Shown: positions 16,134 to 25,002 of the stretch, piece after piece
How positions within the stretch are numbered: position 1 is the first letter of the stretch
Layout of the letters: each line of letters begins with the position of its first letter
Assembly: GCA_035533295.1 (NCBI GenBank)
Contig: DATLUA010000010.1
Span: 1 to 25,170, forward strand
DNA from: JAGWJU01 sp035533295
GTDB lineage: Bacteria; Elusimicrobiota; Elusimicrobia; UBA1565; UBA9628
DNA: 25,170 bases
Direction: 5' to 3'
Notes under the pieces: model-generated
The model's database searches: none
Told to the model about the DNA's origin: nothing
Seen by the model: the letters and a program-made list of their open reading frames with translations, nothing else
Program-made: the position numbers and the translations under genes

Positions 16134-17273
16134 CTATTCGCCCAGAATTCGGCGCAGGGACGCTTCGTAGCGCCGGCGCTTGACCGGGGCCAGCGCCGCC
16201 AACGCGTCCTCGCCGGCGGCGGAGCGCCGGGCCATCTCCTGCAGGGCGGCGGCGGATAAAATCGCGCCCGGGTCCAGGCCCTCCTCCTCGGCCCGCTGCT
16301 TGCGCCACTGCCGGAGTCGCTCGAAGACCCGCTCCTGGCGCATGTTGCGCCGCGCGCGCTCGGGGCGCGGCGGCTCCTGGAGCGCGGGCGGGCCCGAAAG
16401 GCCGCGGCGCACGGCCGAAACGATCTTGTCTCCCAGGCGCTCCATGACGTACGGACTCGCGCCCTTGATGCGCGCGAGGCTCCCCTTGTCGCGGGGCAGC
16501 TCCGTCGCCAGGCGGACCATGAAATCCTCGCTCATCACGCGGAAGGGCGCCTGATCCCGGCGCGCGGACTCGGCCTCGCGCAAAAGGTAAATCTCGCGCA
16601 GGGCCGCGCGCTGCTCGCCCGACAAGGCGCGCGCCCCGGTCATGGACCAGAAGCCCTCGGGGTTGAATTCCTTGTTGGGCAGCGTCACGTCCTCGAGCTC
16701 GCCGAACGCCTCCGCCGCGTCCTCCCAGCGCCCGCGCTCGTCCAAAAGCCCGCGCTGGATTTGGGAGAGCTCGATGAGAAAGTAGGTGTCCATCTGCGCG
16801 TAGCGCAGGTGTTCATCGGAGAGCGGGCGCTTGCCCCAGTCCGCCTTCTGGAGCTTCTTGGACAAGACCACGCCGAAGTGCTTCTCGATGGCCTTGGCCA
16901 GGCCCAGCTCCTTCCAGCCCAGGAACTTGCCCGCGATCATGGTGTCGAAGATGTTCCGGACCTCGAAATCATAGTCGCGCTTGAGGCCGATGAGGTCGTA
17001 CTCCGCGGCGTGGAAAATCTTCTCGATGGCCGGGTCGGCGAAAATGGGCCCCAGGCTCGAGATGTCGCGCACCGCGATGGGATCCAGGATGTAGTCCGCC
17101 TCGGGCGAGGACATCTGGATGAGGCAGACCTTCTCGTGGTGGGCGTAAAAGCCGTTGGACTCGGTGTCGAAGCCCAGCGAGGCAAAGCCGCGCAGCTCCT
17201 CCACGACTTCCTCCAGGTGCTCGCGCGCGGTGATGAGCGCGGGGCGGCGCACGTTCGGAATTTTTTCACTCAT
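16134..17273 (-). CDS. rnd: Ribonuclease D
   Basis: 3'-5' exoribonuclease acting on tRNA and other small RNA 3' ends. The product is 379 residues, normal for RNase D. The DEDDy active site is complete: FDTES (Asp36, Glu38), EYD (Asp93) and YAQMD (Tyr158, Asp162). HRDC-type helical domains follow, about 220-300 and a second near 310-375. The ATG overlaps the stop of the MFS gene (ATGA). The gene converges on the tRNA-Val locus; before the island inserted, its stop would have been about 20 bp from the tRNA 3' end. Confidence 0.94.
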   Translation of the reverse strand: MSEKIPNVRRPALITAREHLEEVVEELRGFASLGFDTESNGFYAHHEKVCLIQMSSPEADYILDPIAVRDISSLGPIFADPAIEKIFHAAEYDLIGLKRDYDFEVRNIFDTMIAGKFLGWKELGLAKAIEKHFGVVLSKKLQKADWGKRPLSDEHLRYAQMDTYFLIELSQIQRGLLDERGRWEDAAEAFGELEDVTLPNKEFNPEGFWSMTGARALSGEQRAALREIYLLREAESARRDQAPFRVMSEDFMVRLATELPRDKGSLARIKGASPYVMERLGDKIVSAVRRGLSGPPALQEPPRPERARRNMRQERVFERLRQWRKQRAEEEGLDPGAILSAAALQEMARRSAAGEDALAALAPVKRRRYEASLRRILGE

Positions 17274-18457
17274 GCCGCCTCCGCCGCCGCGGCCGTCGCG
17301 ATCTCGGCCGCGCGAAAAAACTTGAAGTAGAGCCAGATGTTCACCGCCACGACCGCGCCGTAGCAGTAGAAGGGAAAGCCGATGTCGGCTTGGCCGAACA
17401 TCGCGCCGGTGAAGAAAATGGCCCCGGCCGAGGCCGCCAGGCGCGAGACTTGGTTCCAGCCGAAGACCCGGCCCAGCTCCGCGCGCGCGACCATGGCGGC
17501 CATGGCGTTTTTCTGCACCGGCATGGCGGCCACGCGCAGCGTGGGCGTGAGGAAATACACGAACAAGTCAAAAGGCAGGAAACGGACCAGCGGCATCAAG
17601 ACCAGGAGCGCCGCGCCCAGGCCCCGGGTCCAGGCCACGCTGCGCACGAAGCCCAGGTTGCGCCCCAGCGCCGGCGCGGCCAAGATGGCCAGCGCGCCCA
17701 AGGAACCGCTGATAAACCCATAGATCGACATGCGCTTGGCCGTGACGTGAAAAACCAGGATGAAAAAGGGAATCAAGAACGGCGTGATGAGCCCCTGCGA
17801 GAGGCCGTTCAAGGCCCCGGTGATGGAGAACTGCCCCAGCACGCGCGCGCTTTTAAGCTGCCCGAGCTTCCCGCCCGGCGGCGGCAGGCGCAGGGGAATA
17901 AGGAACGCCATCCCCGCCGCGGAGACGATCGCCGCGGCGCAGAAGGCACCGCGCACCGAGACCAGGCGGGTCAACAGCGTGCCGGCCGCCGCGGCCAGGC
18001 CGCTCAGGAACATGAACCAGGAAAAAAACTTGGTGCGGTTCTGGGAGGAGCTCAAGTCCGTCAAGGCCGCGTTCTGGATGGGCTGCGCCGCGCCGCCCAC
18101 GCCGCCGCCCATCAAGGACCCGGTGGCCGAGTAGCCGCCCAGAATCGCGGCCAGGAAAAGCGCCCAGAGCCCGGTGGAGAAGCACAAAATTCCAGCCGAG
18201 ACCGGCAGGATGACGGCCGCCAGCCACAAGGTCTTGGTCCGGCTCCACACGTCGGCCAGGATGCCGATGAGCAGCCCCTGTCCGGCCGCGGCCACGCACG
18301 CCGCGGCGTAGATGGCGCCCAAGGTCAGGGCCGAATGATGCAGATCCTTCAGGACCAAGAAGGGAAAGGCCAGAGAGATCATGCCGGCCGCGAGGCTGCG
18401 CGCCGCGCGGTAGCCCGCCAGCCAGAAAAGCTGCCGCCGGCGCTCGGACTCGCTCAT
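17270..18457 (-). CDS. MFS-family transporter
   Basis: 395 residues with about 12 hydrophobic segments, the normal size for a major facilitator permease. The loop between segments 2 and 3 has GILADVWSRTK (65-75), the MFS motif A. A Gly-rich stretch (GGYSATGSLMGGGVGG, about 110-126) is unusual but in place of a membrane/loop segment. ATG 18457 overlaps the stop of the caspase-like gene (ATGA); the open frame upstream is a shadow of that gene. Substrate unknown. It sits between rnd and the proteolysis genes in one coupled string. Confidence 0.85.
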   Translation of the reverse strand: MSESERRRQLFWLAGYRAARSLAAGMISLAFPFLVLKDLHHSALTLGAIYAAACVAAAGQGLLIGILADVWSRTKTLWLAAVILPVSAGILCFSTGLWALFLAAILGGYSATGSLMGGGVGGAAQPIQNAALTDLSSSQNRTKFFSWFMFLSGLAAAAGTLLTRLVSVRGAFCAAAIVSAAGMAFLIPLRLPPPGGKLGQLKSARVLGQFSITGALNGLSQGLITPFLIPFFILVFHVTAKRMSIYGFISGSLGALAILAAPALGRNLGFVRSVAWTRGLGAALLVLMPLVRFLPFDLFVYFLTPTLRVAAMPVQKNAMAAMVARAELGRVFGWNQVSRLAASAGAIFFTGAMFGQADIGFPFYCYGAVVAVNIWLYFKFFRAAEIATAAAAEAA

Positions 18458-19782
18458 GAGCCGCCCTTGCGCAGCGCCCAGCCGCCCAAGGCTCCCGGCG
18501 GCTCGGGCAAAAACTGCGGGGTCTGTTCGCGGTTGTCCAGCGCCGCGGCCTTCTCGACTCGGCCCTTCAAGTACGCGTACAAATCGGAAAGCGTGACGCT
18601 GCCCTGCGCGTCCTTGGCCGCGCCGTTTAGGCCCTTCAAGAGGTAGTAGGTGAAGGCGCCGTGGCCCTGGTCCGCGAGCACGCCCGCGGTCTGCGTCCCC
18701 GAGGCCGCGGTCAGGGCCGCGACGCTTCCTCCCGCGGCCGGGCCGCCCCAATCGACCTCGGTCACCAGGGGCCGCGTGCCCTGGGCCGAGACCGAGCGCT
18801 CGCCCGCGCCCGAGAAGCAGGAGTCGAGCACCGCCAGCGCGCGCGCGGCGCCGAGTTTCTGCAAATCCGCGTAGAGGCGCGTAAGCGGGAAGCCGGTCTT
18901 GTCCAAAAACTCCGGGTCGCCGTCGAAGGGCACCAGGTACGCGGTCTTGCCCGCGGGGTCGGCGGCGCCGTGCCCGGAAAAATAGAAGAACACCGTGCTC
19001 TTGGCGTCCGCGTTGCGCGGCAGCCAGCGCTCCAGATAGGCGGCCAGTTGGGCCTGCGTGGCGTCCTGGCCCAGGAGCATGCGGATGTGATCCGGCGGCA
19101 CGCCCAAAGCTTCCAGGTGGCGCCGCGCGGCCAAGGCGTCTCGCCGCGCGAACGTCGCCGGCGGCAGGCCCCGCGCGTAGTCCTCCACGCCCACGACCAC
19201 GGCGAAAGCGTCCGGATTTGGCGGCTCGTGGTAGGTCGGCTGGTCTACGTCCGAGGAGACGCTCGCGAGATCGGGCGCGGCGGCGGGCGGCCCGCCCGCG
19301 CTGCCCGCGACCGCCTGGGCCAGCATCGAGGAAGCTTCCAAATAGCCCTGGCGCTGGGCCAAGGCCACGATGGCCGCGGTCATGGGGCCGGCCGCGGGAA
19401 AGCCCTGCGCCAAGAGATAGGACTCGACGTCTTGATGCCCGTAGGCGGCGGCGAGCATGAGCGCCTTGTAGGCCGCGGCTCCGGCGGAAGGCGCGCCCGC
19501 GGCGAGCAGAAGCTTGACCGCGGACAAAGAGCCCGCCTGCGCGGCGAAGACCAGAGCGGTCGAGCCCTCGGCGTTGGCGGCGGCGACCGACGCTCCAGAG
19601 GCCAGGAGCGCGGCGACTTGGTTGGCGTCGCCCGCCTGCGCCGCCGCCATGAGCGGCGTCAGGCCTCCCGATAAGGCGGCGCCGGGCGCGGCGCTCAGGC
19701 CGCGCGCGGGCTGATGCGCCAGGCAGGAGGAGAGCACGGAGAGAAAAAGAAGGAACGGAAGGAAACGGAAGGGACCCTTCAT
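18454..19782 (-). CDS. Ankyrin-repeat lipoprotein with caspase-like (C14) peptidase domain
   Basis: 442 residues. A lipoprotein signal (FLPFLLFLSVLSSC, lipobox LSSC with Cys20) predicts membrane anchoring outside the cytoplasm. Ankyrin-type repeats lie at about 40-155: GGLTPLMAAAQAGDANQVAALL, EGSTALVFAAQAGSLSAVKLL and a third, weaker one. After a linker the caspase fold begins at AFAVVVGVEDYARGLP (192-207), with the catalytic His271 in FFYFSGHGA and Cys322 in AVLDSCFSG, the complete dyad. The S1-pocket and cleavage specificity cannot be read. It overlaps the M3 peptidase gene upstream and the MFS gene downstream by 4 nt each. Prokaryotic caspase homologs are known (orthocaspases/metacaspase-like); this domain order on a lipoprotein is unusual. 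Confidence 0.88.
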   Translation of the reverse strand: MKGPFRFLPFLLFLSVLSSCLAHQPARGLSAAPGAALSGGLTPLMAAAQAGDANQVAALLASGASVAAANAEGSTALVFAAQAGSLSAVKLLLAAGAPSAGAAAYKALMLAAAYGHQDVESYLLAQGFPAAGPMTAAIVALAQRQGYLEASSMLAQAVAGSAGGPPAAAPDLASVSSDVDQPTYHEPPNPDAFAVVVGVEDYARGLPPATFARRDALAARRHLEALGVPPDHIRMLLGQDATQAQLAAYLERWLPRNADAKSTVFFYFSGHGAADPAGKTAYLVPFDGDPEFLDKTGFPLTRLYADLQKLGAARALAVLDSCFSGAGERSVSAQGTRPLVTEVDWGGPAAGGSVAALTAASGTQTAGVLADQGHGAFTYYLLKGLNGAAKDAQGSVTLSDLYAYLKGRVEKAAALDNREQTPQFLPEPPGALGGWALRKGGS

Positions 19783-21854
19783 TTCGAAATCCCCAAATAA
19801 TCCAAAAACGCCCGGTCGCTGGGCGCGCGGCCCAAAAAGGCTTTGAGCGACTCCATCTCCGGGCGGCTCCGGCCCGGAGCCAGAATCTCCTGGCGGTAGA
19901 GCCAGCCGATGGCGGGATTAAGGACGCCCTCGTCCTCGAAGCGCGAGAAGATGTCCTGCGCGTAGACCTTGGACCACAGGTAGCCGTAGTAGCCCGCGTC
20001 GTAGCCGTTCATGAGATGGGAAAAGCCGGCCTCGGGGTTGGTCCCGGGCGCCATGGGGACGAGGCTGATTTTCTTCATCATCTTTTGATAGACCGCGGTG
20101 GGCCTGGTCACCAGCGGATCCATATGGTAGCGCATGTCGAGGCGCGCGAAAAACACCTGGCGCAGATTTTCCAGCGCCGCGTCGGCGCCGCGGGCGGCCA
20201 AAAATCGATTCAAGAGCGCGGGCGGCAGCTTCTTGGAGGGGTCCTGGTAATCGCCCGAGATGAGCGCGACCACCTCCGGCCGCCAGATAAAATCCTCCAT
20301 CACCTGCGCCGGAGCCTCCATAAAGTCGCGGGCCGAGCCCGAGCCCGTGAAGCGCTCGTAGGGCGCGCGCGTGAGCGTCAGGTCCATGACGTGCCCGAAC
20401 TCGTGGAAAAGGGCCTCCACCTCGCCGCCCTGTCCGTAGCTCAGGAGCGCCGGCTCGCCCGGCGCGGGCGGGGCGATGTTGGCCACGAGCGCCGCGACCG
20501 GCTTCTGGTAGGCGCCGTCGGGCAGCAGCCGCCCGCCGATAAGATCAAAGGAAGCCATGTGCGCGTACTTGCCCCGGCGGGGAAACAAGTCCAGATAAAA
20601 GTAACCCACGACCGGGCCCCGGCCCGAGTCGTCGATGATTTCGTAGAGTTCGACGCCCGGCGCCCAAACCGCGGCGTCTTGCACGCGCTCGAACTTGACG
20701 CCCAAAAGCGTCTCGTTGAGCGTGAAGAGCCCCTTCAAGACCTGGCCCAGGGGAAAATAGCGCCGGGCGGCATCCGCGTCGGCGTGGTACTTGGTTTTTT
20801 TGAGGAGGTTCTCGTAGTAGCGCCAATCCCAGGCGCGGATGGGGCCGGATTTTTTCCCCTCGCGCGCGGCCTTCAAGGCCGTCAAGGCCGCGAGCTCGCG
20901 GCGCGCCGCGGGCGCCATCTGTTTTTGCAGGGTCTTGAGAAAATCCAGAACCCGCGCGGGGCTTTGCGCCATGCGGTTTTCCAGTTGGTAGGCGGCGTGG
21001 TCCGGGTAGCCCAGGATGTGCGCGGCCACGTCGCGCAGGCGCAGGGTCTCGGCTAGGAAGCTCACGTTCTGGGCCGCGGCGCGGTTGTCGTAGAGAAACT
21101 CCAGGCGCCGCCGCGCGTCCGCGTCCGAGTCGTTCTTCATGAAGGTGAAGTAGTCCGGATCGTCCAAGCCGATTTCGTACTGGCCCTCCAGGCGCGGCAG
21201 GCGCGCGATGTAAGAGCCCGGCAGGCCCGAGAGTTCGGCCTGGGAGACCAGCAGGTAGTCCTGGACCTCGGAGAGACTCTCGTCGTAATCCTGCTGGAGC
21301 ATGACGATGCGCTCGCGCACGGCGTCCAAAATCGCGCGCCGCTCCATCGGCAGGCCCAGGCCGCCGCGCTTAAAATCCAGGAGCTCCGCGTCCAGAAGCC
21401 TTTGCTGCGCCGGCGCGAGCGGCGGCCCGTCCTCGGCCTCTTGCGCGGCGTAGGCCCTGACCGCGCGGTAGAGGTCGTCCCGGGAAAAAACCTGGCCGCC
21501 GGCCTCGTCCGCCGTGTAGGCGCCGAAGTCCTCCATGAGCTCCCGGCAGTCGGAGGACGCGCGCCGGGTCCGCGAGGACACCGCGACGTTTTCCAGGAAG
21601 GCGTCGGCCGCGGTTTGGTCGTTCAAGTCGTCGAGGATGTTCTCCAGGGCCTCGGGCGTGTTGCCGAAAGTGCGCGCTGAGTCGGGCATGTCCACGACTT
21701 GCCGGAGGCGGAACTGCGCCTCATGGCGCGCTGCGGCGCAACGCGACTCAATTCGGGCCGGCGCGGTGGAAAAATCGAGCTGAGGATAGGGGCTAAAGCC
21801 TGCCGCCCAGGCCGGAGACGCGGCCCAGGCGAGGAGAAAAAGCGCCCGCCGCAC
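19779..21854 (-). CDS. Exported M3-family zinc metallopeptidase (oligopeptidase type)
   Basis: 691 residues. The signal peptide RRALFLLAWAASPAWA points to an extracytoplasmic oligopeptidase; M3 enzymes such as OpdA/Dcp are usually 600-700 residues and many are cytoplasmic. The zinc site is HEFGH (His484, Glu485, His488) with the third ligand Glu513 in FMEAPAQVMEDF. The downstream block YDAGYYGYLWSKVYAQDIF is typical of M3 substrate-binding tyrosines. The start is GTG at 21854, directly after the preceding TGA; GGAG lies 9 nt upstream. The stop overlaps the caspase-like gene. The enzyme likely degrades short peptides in the periplasm. Confidence 0.92.
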   Translation of the reverse strand: MRRALFLLAWAASPAWAAGFSPYPQLDFSTAPARIESRCAAARHEAQFRLRQVVDMPDSARTFGNTPEALENILDDLNDQTAADAFLENVAVSSRTRRASSDCRELMEDFGAYTADEAGGQVFSRDDLYRAVRAYAAQEAEDGPPLAPAQQRLLDAELLDFKRGGLGLPMERRAILDAVRERIVMLQQDYDESLSEVQDYLLVSQAELSGLPGSYIARLPRLEGQYEIGLDDPDYFTFMKNDSDADARRRLEFLYDNRAAAQNVSFLAETLRLRDVAAHILGYPDHAAYQLENRMAQSPARVLDFLKTLQKQMAPAARRELAALTALKAAREGKKSGPIRAWDWRYYENLLKKTKYHADADAARRYFPLGQVLKGLFTLNETLLGVKFERVQDAAVWAPGVELYEIIDDSGRGPVVGYFYLDLFPRRGKYAHMASFDLIGGRLLPDGAYQKPVAALVANIAPPAPGEPALLSYGQGGEVEALFHEFGHVMDLTLTRAPYERFTGSGSARDFMEAPAQVMEDFIWRPEVVALISGDYQDPSKKLPPALLNRFLAARGADAALENLRQVFFARLDMRYHMDPLVTRPTAVYQKMMKKISLVPMAPGTNPEAGFSHLMNGYDAGYYGYLWSKVYAQDIFSRFEDEGVLNPAIGWLYRQEILAPGRSRPEMESLKAFLGRAPSDRAFLDYLGISK

Positions 21855-22703
21855 TCAGCGCGACTCCGCGAAGCGCGCGGCGCCCGCGTGGCGCGGAACT
21901 TTCTTCAGGGCGCAGAGCCAGCGCGCGGCCTTGTCCGGAAAGGCCGCGGCGCTTAAGGAGCGGGTCTGCCGGTAGCGGACCACGAACGCGCCGCCCTCCT
22001 CGCCCGCGAAGACGATTTCCAGGCCGTCGCCCGAGGGTTTGGGTCCCGCCGAAACCACGATCACCTCGTCCTTGGAAAAATCCACCCTGGGAAGGGCTTG
22101 GCCGGGAAAAAGTTTTTTCCAAAGCGCCGCCCAGTCCGTGGCGTCCGAAATGATCCGGTTTTTTCCGGGCGAGGCCTTGGCCGCGGCGAACCAGTCCGCC
22201 GTGGGCAGCGGGCCTCCCTTCTCATCGACGGCGTCGCCGTCCGCGGGGGCTAAAAGCTTGGGCGTGCTGCCGTTTAAATCCACCGGCCCTTTGCGGCCCG
22301 CCTGCGCGCGCGCGGCTTGGTTCATCAAGGAAAGCTGGCGCAGGGCGGAGATGGCCTGGCCGGGCGTCTGGGCCTGGGCGACTTGCTGCAAAAGCGCCTG
22401 GCGGTCGGCCTCGCTGTAGGGCGGCGGGGTCACGCCCGCGATGCCCCCGGTGGTTTTCTGTCGCGCGAGATTGGCCGCCTGCATCTCGTTGGTGTAGTCC
22501 GGGCCCGCCCCAACCGGCGCGCCGCCCGATGCGGACGAGGCCGGCAGATTGGGCAGCGGCGGCGCGGGCAAGGGCGGCAAGGAAGACTCGCTAGAAAACC
22601 GCACGTCGACGCGCTGGTGATGGAGGAAAAGGGCCAAAGCCAGAAAAGTTCCGGCCAGGACCGCGGCCAGGACGGCCGCCAGGCGGCGCGGGCTCACGCT
22701 CAA
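21855..22703 (-). CDS. Membrane-anchored protein with PrcB-C-like domain
   Basis: 282 residues from TTG 22703, overlapping the coaD stop as TTGA (a GTG two codons later is also possible). An N-terminal hydrophobic segment (LAAVLAAVLAGTFLALALFL, 8-27) is a signal anchor; a Pro/Ala-rich linker follows. The C-terminal part, WAALWKKLFPGQALPRVDFS then KDEVIVVSAGPKPSGDGLEI (191-230), matches the pattern of the PrcB C-terminal domain, first known from the spirochaete protease-complex subunit PrcB. The usual 'PTGGY' turn is PSGDG here. The M3 peptidase follows directly, so an accessory role in envelope proteolysis is plausible but inferred. Confidence 0.68.
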   Translation of the reverse strand: MSVSPRRLAAVLAAVLAGTFLALALFLHHQRVDVRFSSESSLPPLPAPPLPNLPASSASGGAPVGAGPDYTNEMQAANLARQKTTGGIAGVTPPPYSEADRQALLQQVAQAQTPGQAISALRQLSLMNQAARAQAGRKGPVDLNGSTPKLLAPADGDAVDEKGGPLPTADWFAAAKASPGKNRIISDATDWAALWKKLFPGQALPRVDFSKDEVIVVSAGPKPSGDGLEIVFAGEEGGAFVVRYRQTRSLSAAAFPDKAARWLCALKKVPRHAGAARFAESR

Positions 22704-23185
22704 GTCCCGCCTTGAAATTTTCGGCGCAGCCGCCGCGCCACCAGCGGCGGCACGAAGGCGTCCGCGGACGCGCCCAGCCTGGCCACCTCCTTGACCATGG
22801 AGGACGCCAGGTAGGTGTATTTCTCGTCGGGCATCAAAAACACCGTTTCCACCGCGGGGCTCAGGCGGCGGTTGAAGAAGGCCAGCTGGAACTCGTAGTC
22901 CATGTCCGAGACCACGCGCACGCCGCGGATGAGAACGTGCGCCTTCTTGGCCTTCATGTAGTCGGCCAGCAGGCCGGAAAACGTGTCCACCGAGACGCCC
23001 GCGATGCCCTTGGTCGCGGCGCGGGCCATCTCCACGCGCTCGTCCAAATCGAAGCTGTGGCGCTTGGAGGCGTTGTCCAGCACCGCCACGACGACCGCTC
23101 CGAAGATGCGCTTGGCCCGGCGCACCAGGTCCAAATGCCCCAGCGTGATGGGGTCGAAGCTGCCCGGGTAGACCGCTAATTCCAT
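22700..23185 (-). CDS. coaD: Phosphopantetheine adenylyltransferase
   Basis: Transfers AMP from ATP to 4'-phosphopantetheine, the penultimate step of coenzyme A synthesis, in the cytoplasm. The product is 161 residues, typical. The N-terminus AVYPGSFDPITLGHLDLV holds the nucleotidyltransferase TxGH motif (14-17; most homologs have TNGH). RGVRVVSDMDYEFQLAFFNR (88-107) and SSMVKEVA near the C-terminus complete the signature. It is the first gene of the string leading to rnd. No strong promoter was seen in the 143 bp upstream. Confidence 0.95.
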   Translation of the reverse strand: MELAVYPGSFDPITLGHLDLVRRAKRIFGAVVVAVLDNASKRHSFDLDERVEMARAATKGIAGVSVDTFSGLLADYMKAKKAHVLIRGVRVVSDMDYEFQLAFFNRRLSPAVETVFLMPDEKYTYLASSMVKEVARLGASADAFVPPLVARRLRRKFQGGT

Positions 23186-23328
23186 CGGCTCACTCTATCA
23201 ATTCCGGGGCCGACTTTCCAGGCGCGCCCCGGATATCCATCGGCGGGGCCTGGCGTCGCGGTTTCCCGTTTTCGGCATCGGCTCTTCGAGCCTGCCGGCG
23301 GGAAATGGGAGCCTTCCGCGACGACGCG
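23186..23328 (-). other. Intergenic gap between rplA and coaD
   Basis: 143 bp on the transcribed path from rplA into coaD. A small hairpin GGCTC-TTC-GAGCC is at 23279-23291, without a T-run, so it is not a convincing terminator. No L10 leader-like structure or start of rplJ was found. Confidence 0.4.
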
Positions 23329-24012
23329 CTAGAACTTCTGGCTGGGGTCGAGCTTGACGCCGGGGCCCATGCTCGGCGACAACGTCGCGCTGAGCATGTA
23401 GACGCCCTTGGCCGCGGAGGGCTTGGCCTTCACGACGGCGGCCAAGACCGCGCGGGCGTTCTCGGCCACGTGCGCCGGGTCGAAGGAGGCCTTGCCCACC
23501 GGCACGTGGATGATGCCGTAGTCGTCGACTTTGTACTCGACGCGTCCGGCCTTCAACTCCTTGACGGCCTTGGCCACGTCCACGGTGACCGTGCCGCTCT
23601 TGGGGTTGGGCATCAAGCCCTTGGGGCCCAAAACTTTTCCGAGCTTGGCCAAATCGCGCATCGCGTCGGGCGTGGCCACGAGCACGTCAAAATCCAGGAA
23701 TCCCTTGGATATTTTCTCGACCAAATCGTCGCCGCCGACCAAGTCCGCGCCGGCCGCCTGGGCTTCCTTCTGTTTCTCGCCGCGAGTGACGACCGCGACC
23801 TTCTTCGATTTTCCCAGGCCGCGGGGCAGCGGCACGGTGCCGCGCACCTGCTGGTCGGCCTGTTTGGGGTCCACGCCCAAGCGGATGTGCAGCTCGATGG
23901 TCTCGTCGAACTTGGCCGTGGCGCACTTCTTGGCCTGGGCCGCGCCTTCCTCCACGGTGTAGAGCTTCTCGTGGTCCCGCTGTTTTTCCAAAGCCGCCAG
24001 TCTCTTTCCCAT
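23329..24012 (-). CDS. rplA: 50S ribosomal protein L1
   Basis: Forms the L1 stalk and in many bacteria represses its own operon. The product is 227 residues from ATG 24012; a TTG at 24021 lies closer to the AGGAG site and would add three residues. The core shows KKCATAKFDETIELHIRLGV, RGTVPLPRGLGK, the conserved LGPKGLMPNPKSGTV near 140-155 and GRVEYKVDDYGIIH. It follows rplK by 23 nt. The stop is 143 bp from coaD; rplJ, the usual next gene, is absent. Confidence 0.95.
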   Translation of the reverse strand: MGKRLAALEKQRDHEKLYTVEEGAAQAKKCATAKFDETIELHIRLGVDPKQADQQVRGTVPLPRGLGKSKKVAVVTRGEKQKEAQAAGADLVGGDDLVEKISKGFLDFDVLVATPDAMRDLAKLGKVLGPKGLMPNPKSGTVTVDVAKAVKELKAGRVEYKVDDYGIIHVPVGKASFDPAHVAENARAVLAAVVKAKPSAAKGVYMLSATLSPSMGPGVKLDPSQKF

Positions 24013-24035
24013 GGTTTTCAAACTCTCCTAAAATC

Positions 24036-24461
24036 TCAGCCGATTTCGACGCCCATCGAGCGGGCCGTGCCCTTGACCATCTCGCAGGCGGCCTTCAAGT
24101 CCTTGGTGTTCAAGTCGGGCAGCTTCTGCGTCGCGATTTCCTCGACCTGCTTGTCCGTGAGCTTGCCCACCTTGGCGCGGTTGGGCTCGCCCGAGCCCTT
24201 GGCCAGGCCCGCCGCGCGCTTGATTAAGGAGGCCACCGGCGGCATCTTGGTGATGAAGGTGAACGTGCGGTCGTCGTAAACCGTGATGACGGCCGGGATG
24301 ATCATGCCCGCCTGCGAGGACGTGGTGCGCTCGTTGAACTGCTTGCAGAAATCCATGATGTTGACGCCGTGCTGGCCCAGCGCCGGGCCCACCGGAGGCG
24401 CGGGGTTGGCGCCGCCGGCCGGAATCTGCAGCTTGATCTGGGTCTTGACCTTTTTCGCCAT
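24036..24461 (-). CDS. rplK: 50S ribosomal protein L11
   Basis: Binds 23S rRNA at the GTPase-associated centre. The product is 141 residues, exactly the usual length. The family signature is present throughout: KLQIPAGGANPAPPVGPALG, QHGVNIMDFCKQFN, the FTFITKMPPVASLIKRAAG block and the C-terminal GTARSMGVEI. ATG 24461 follows the nusG stop directly (TAAATG). Confidence 0.97.
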   Translation of the reverse strand: MAKKVKTQIKLQIPAGGANPAPPVGPALGQHGVNIMDFCKQFNERTTSSQAGMIIPAVITVYDDRTFTFITKMPPVASLIKRAAGLAKGSGEPNRAKVGKLTDKQVEEIATQKLPDLNTKDLKAACEMVKGTARSMGVEIG

Positions 24462-25001
24462 TTAAATTTTCTCCACCTGCAAAAAGTCCAGCTCGACCGG
24501 CGTGGGCCGGCCGAAAATGGTGACCATGGCCTTGACCTTGGCCTTGGCCTCGTTGACGTCCTCGATGATGCCCACGAAGTGCCGGAAGGGCCCGTCGGTG
24601 ATGCGGATGTTCTCGCCGCGCTCGAAGATGACCGCGGGCTTGGGCTTGTCCGACTCCGCCGCGGTGGTCAGCTCCAAAATCGCGTCGACTTCGGTCTGCT
24701 GCAGGCGCGCCGGGTTAGGCTCGCCCAAGAACCCCGAGACGCCCGAGAGCCCCTTGACGAGCCAGTAGGTCTGCTCGTCCACCTTCATGTCCACCAGCAC
24801 GTAGCCGGGGAAGAACTTTCTCTGCGAGACCTTCTTCTTGTTCTTCTTGATCTCGACGACGGGTTCGGAAGGAACCATCACCGAGAAAATCTTGTCCTGG
24901 AGGCGCTCCTTCTCCACCTTCTCCTCCAGCTTGACCTTGACCCTGTCCTCGTGCCCGGACTGCGTGTGCACGATGTACCAGCCCCGCTCGAATTGGCTCA
25001 T
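24462..25001 (-). CDS. nusG: Transcription termination/antitermination factor NusG
   Basis: Binds RNA polymerase and links it to Rho or the ribosome. The product is 179 residues. The NGN domain begins RGWYIVHTQSGHEDRVKVKL and contains KFFPGYVLVDMKVDEQTYWL (82-101) with VSGFLG; the C-terminal KOW domain is GENIRITDGPFRHFVGIIED (about 128-147). A Lys-rich segment (EIKKNKKKVSQRK) precedes the FPGYV motif, as in many NusG proteins. It lies 1 nt after secE and abuts rplK. Confidence 0.96.
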   Translation of the reverse strand: MSQFERGWYIVHTQSGHEDRVKVKLEEKVEKERLQDKIFSVMVPSEPVVEIKKNKKKVSQRKFFPGYVLVDMKVDEQTYWLVKGLSGVSGFLGEPNPARLQQTEVDAILELTTAAESDKPKPAVIFERGENIRITDGPFRHFVGIIEDVNEAKAKVKAMVTIFGRPTPVELDFLQVEKI

Positions 25002-25002
25002 A

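Noticed and set aside
16180..22715. Long plus-strand open frames opposite rnd, MFS, caspase, M3 and coaD genes
   Set aside because: They are antisense shadows caused by high third-position GC; none has domain-like sequence or start signals.
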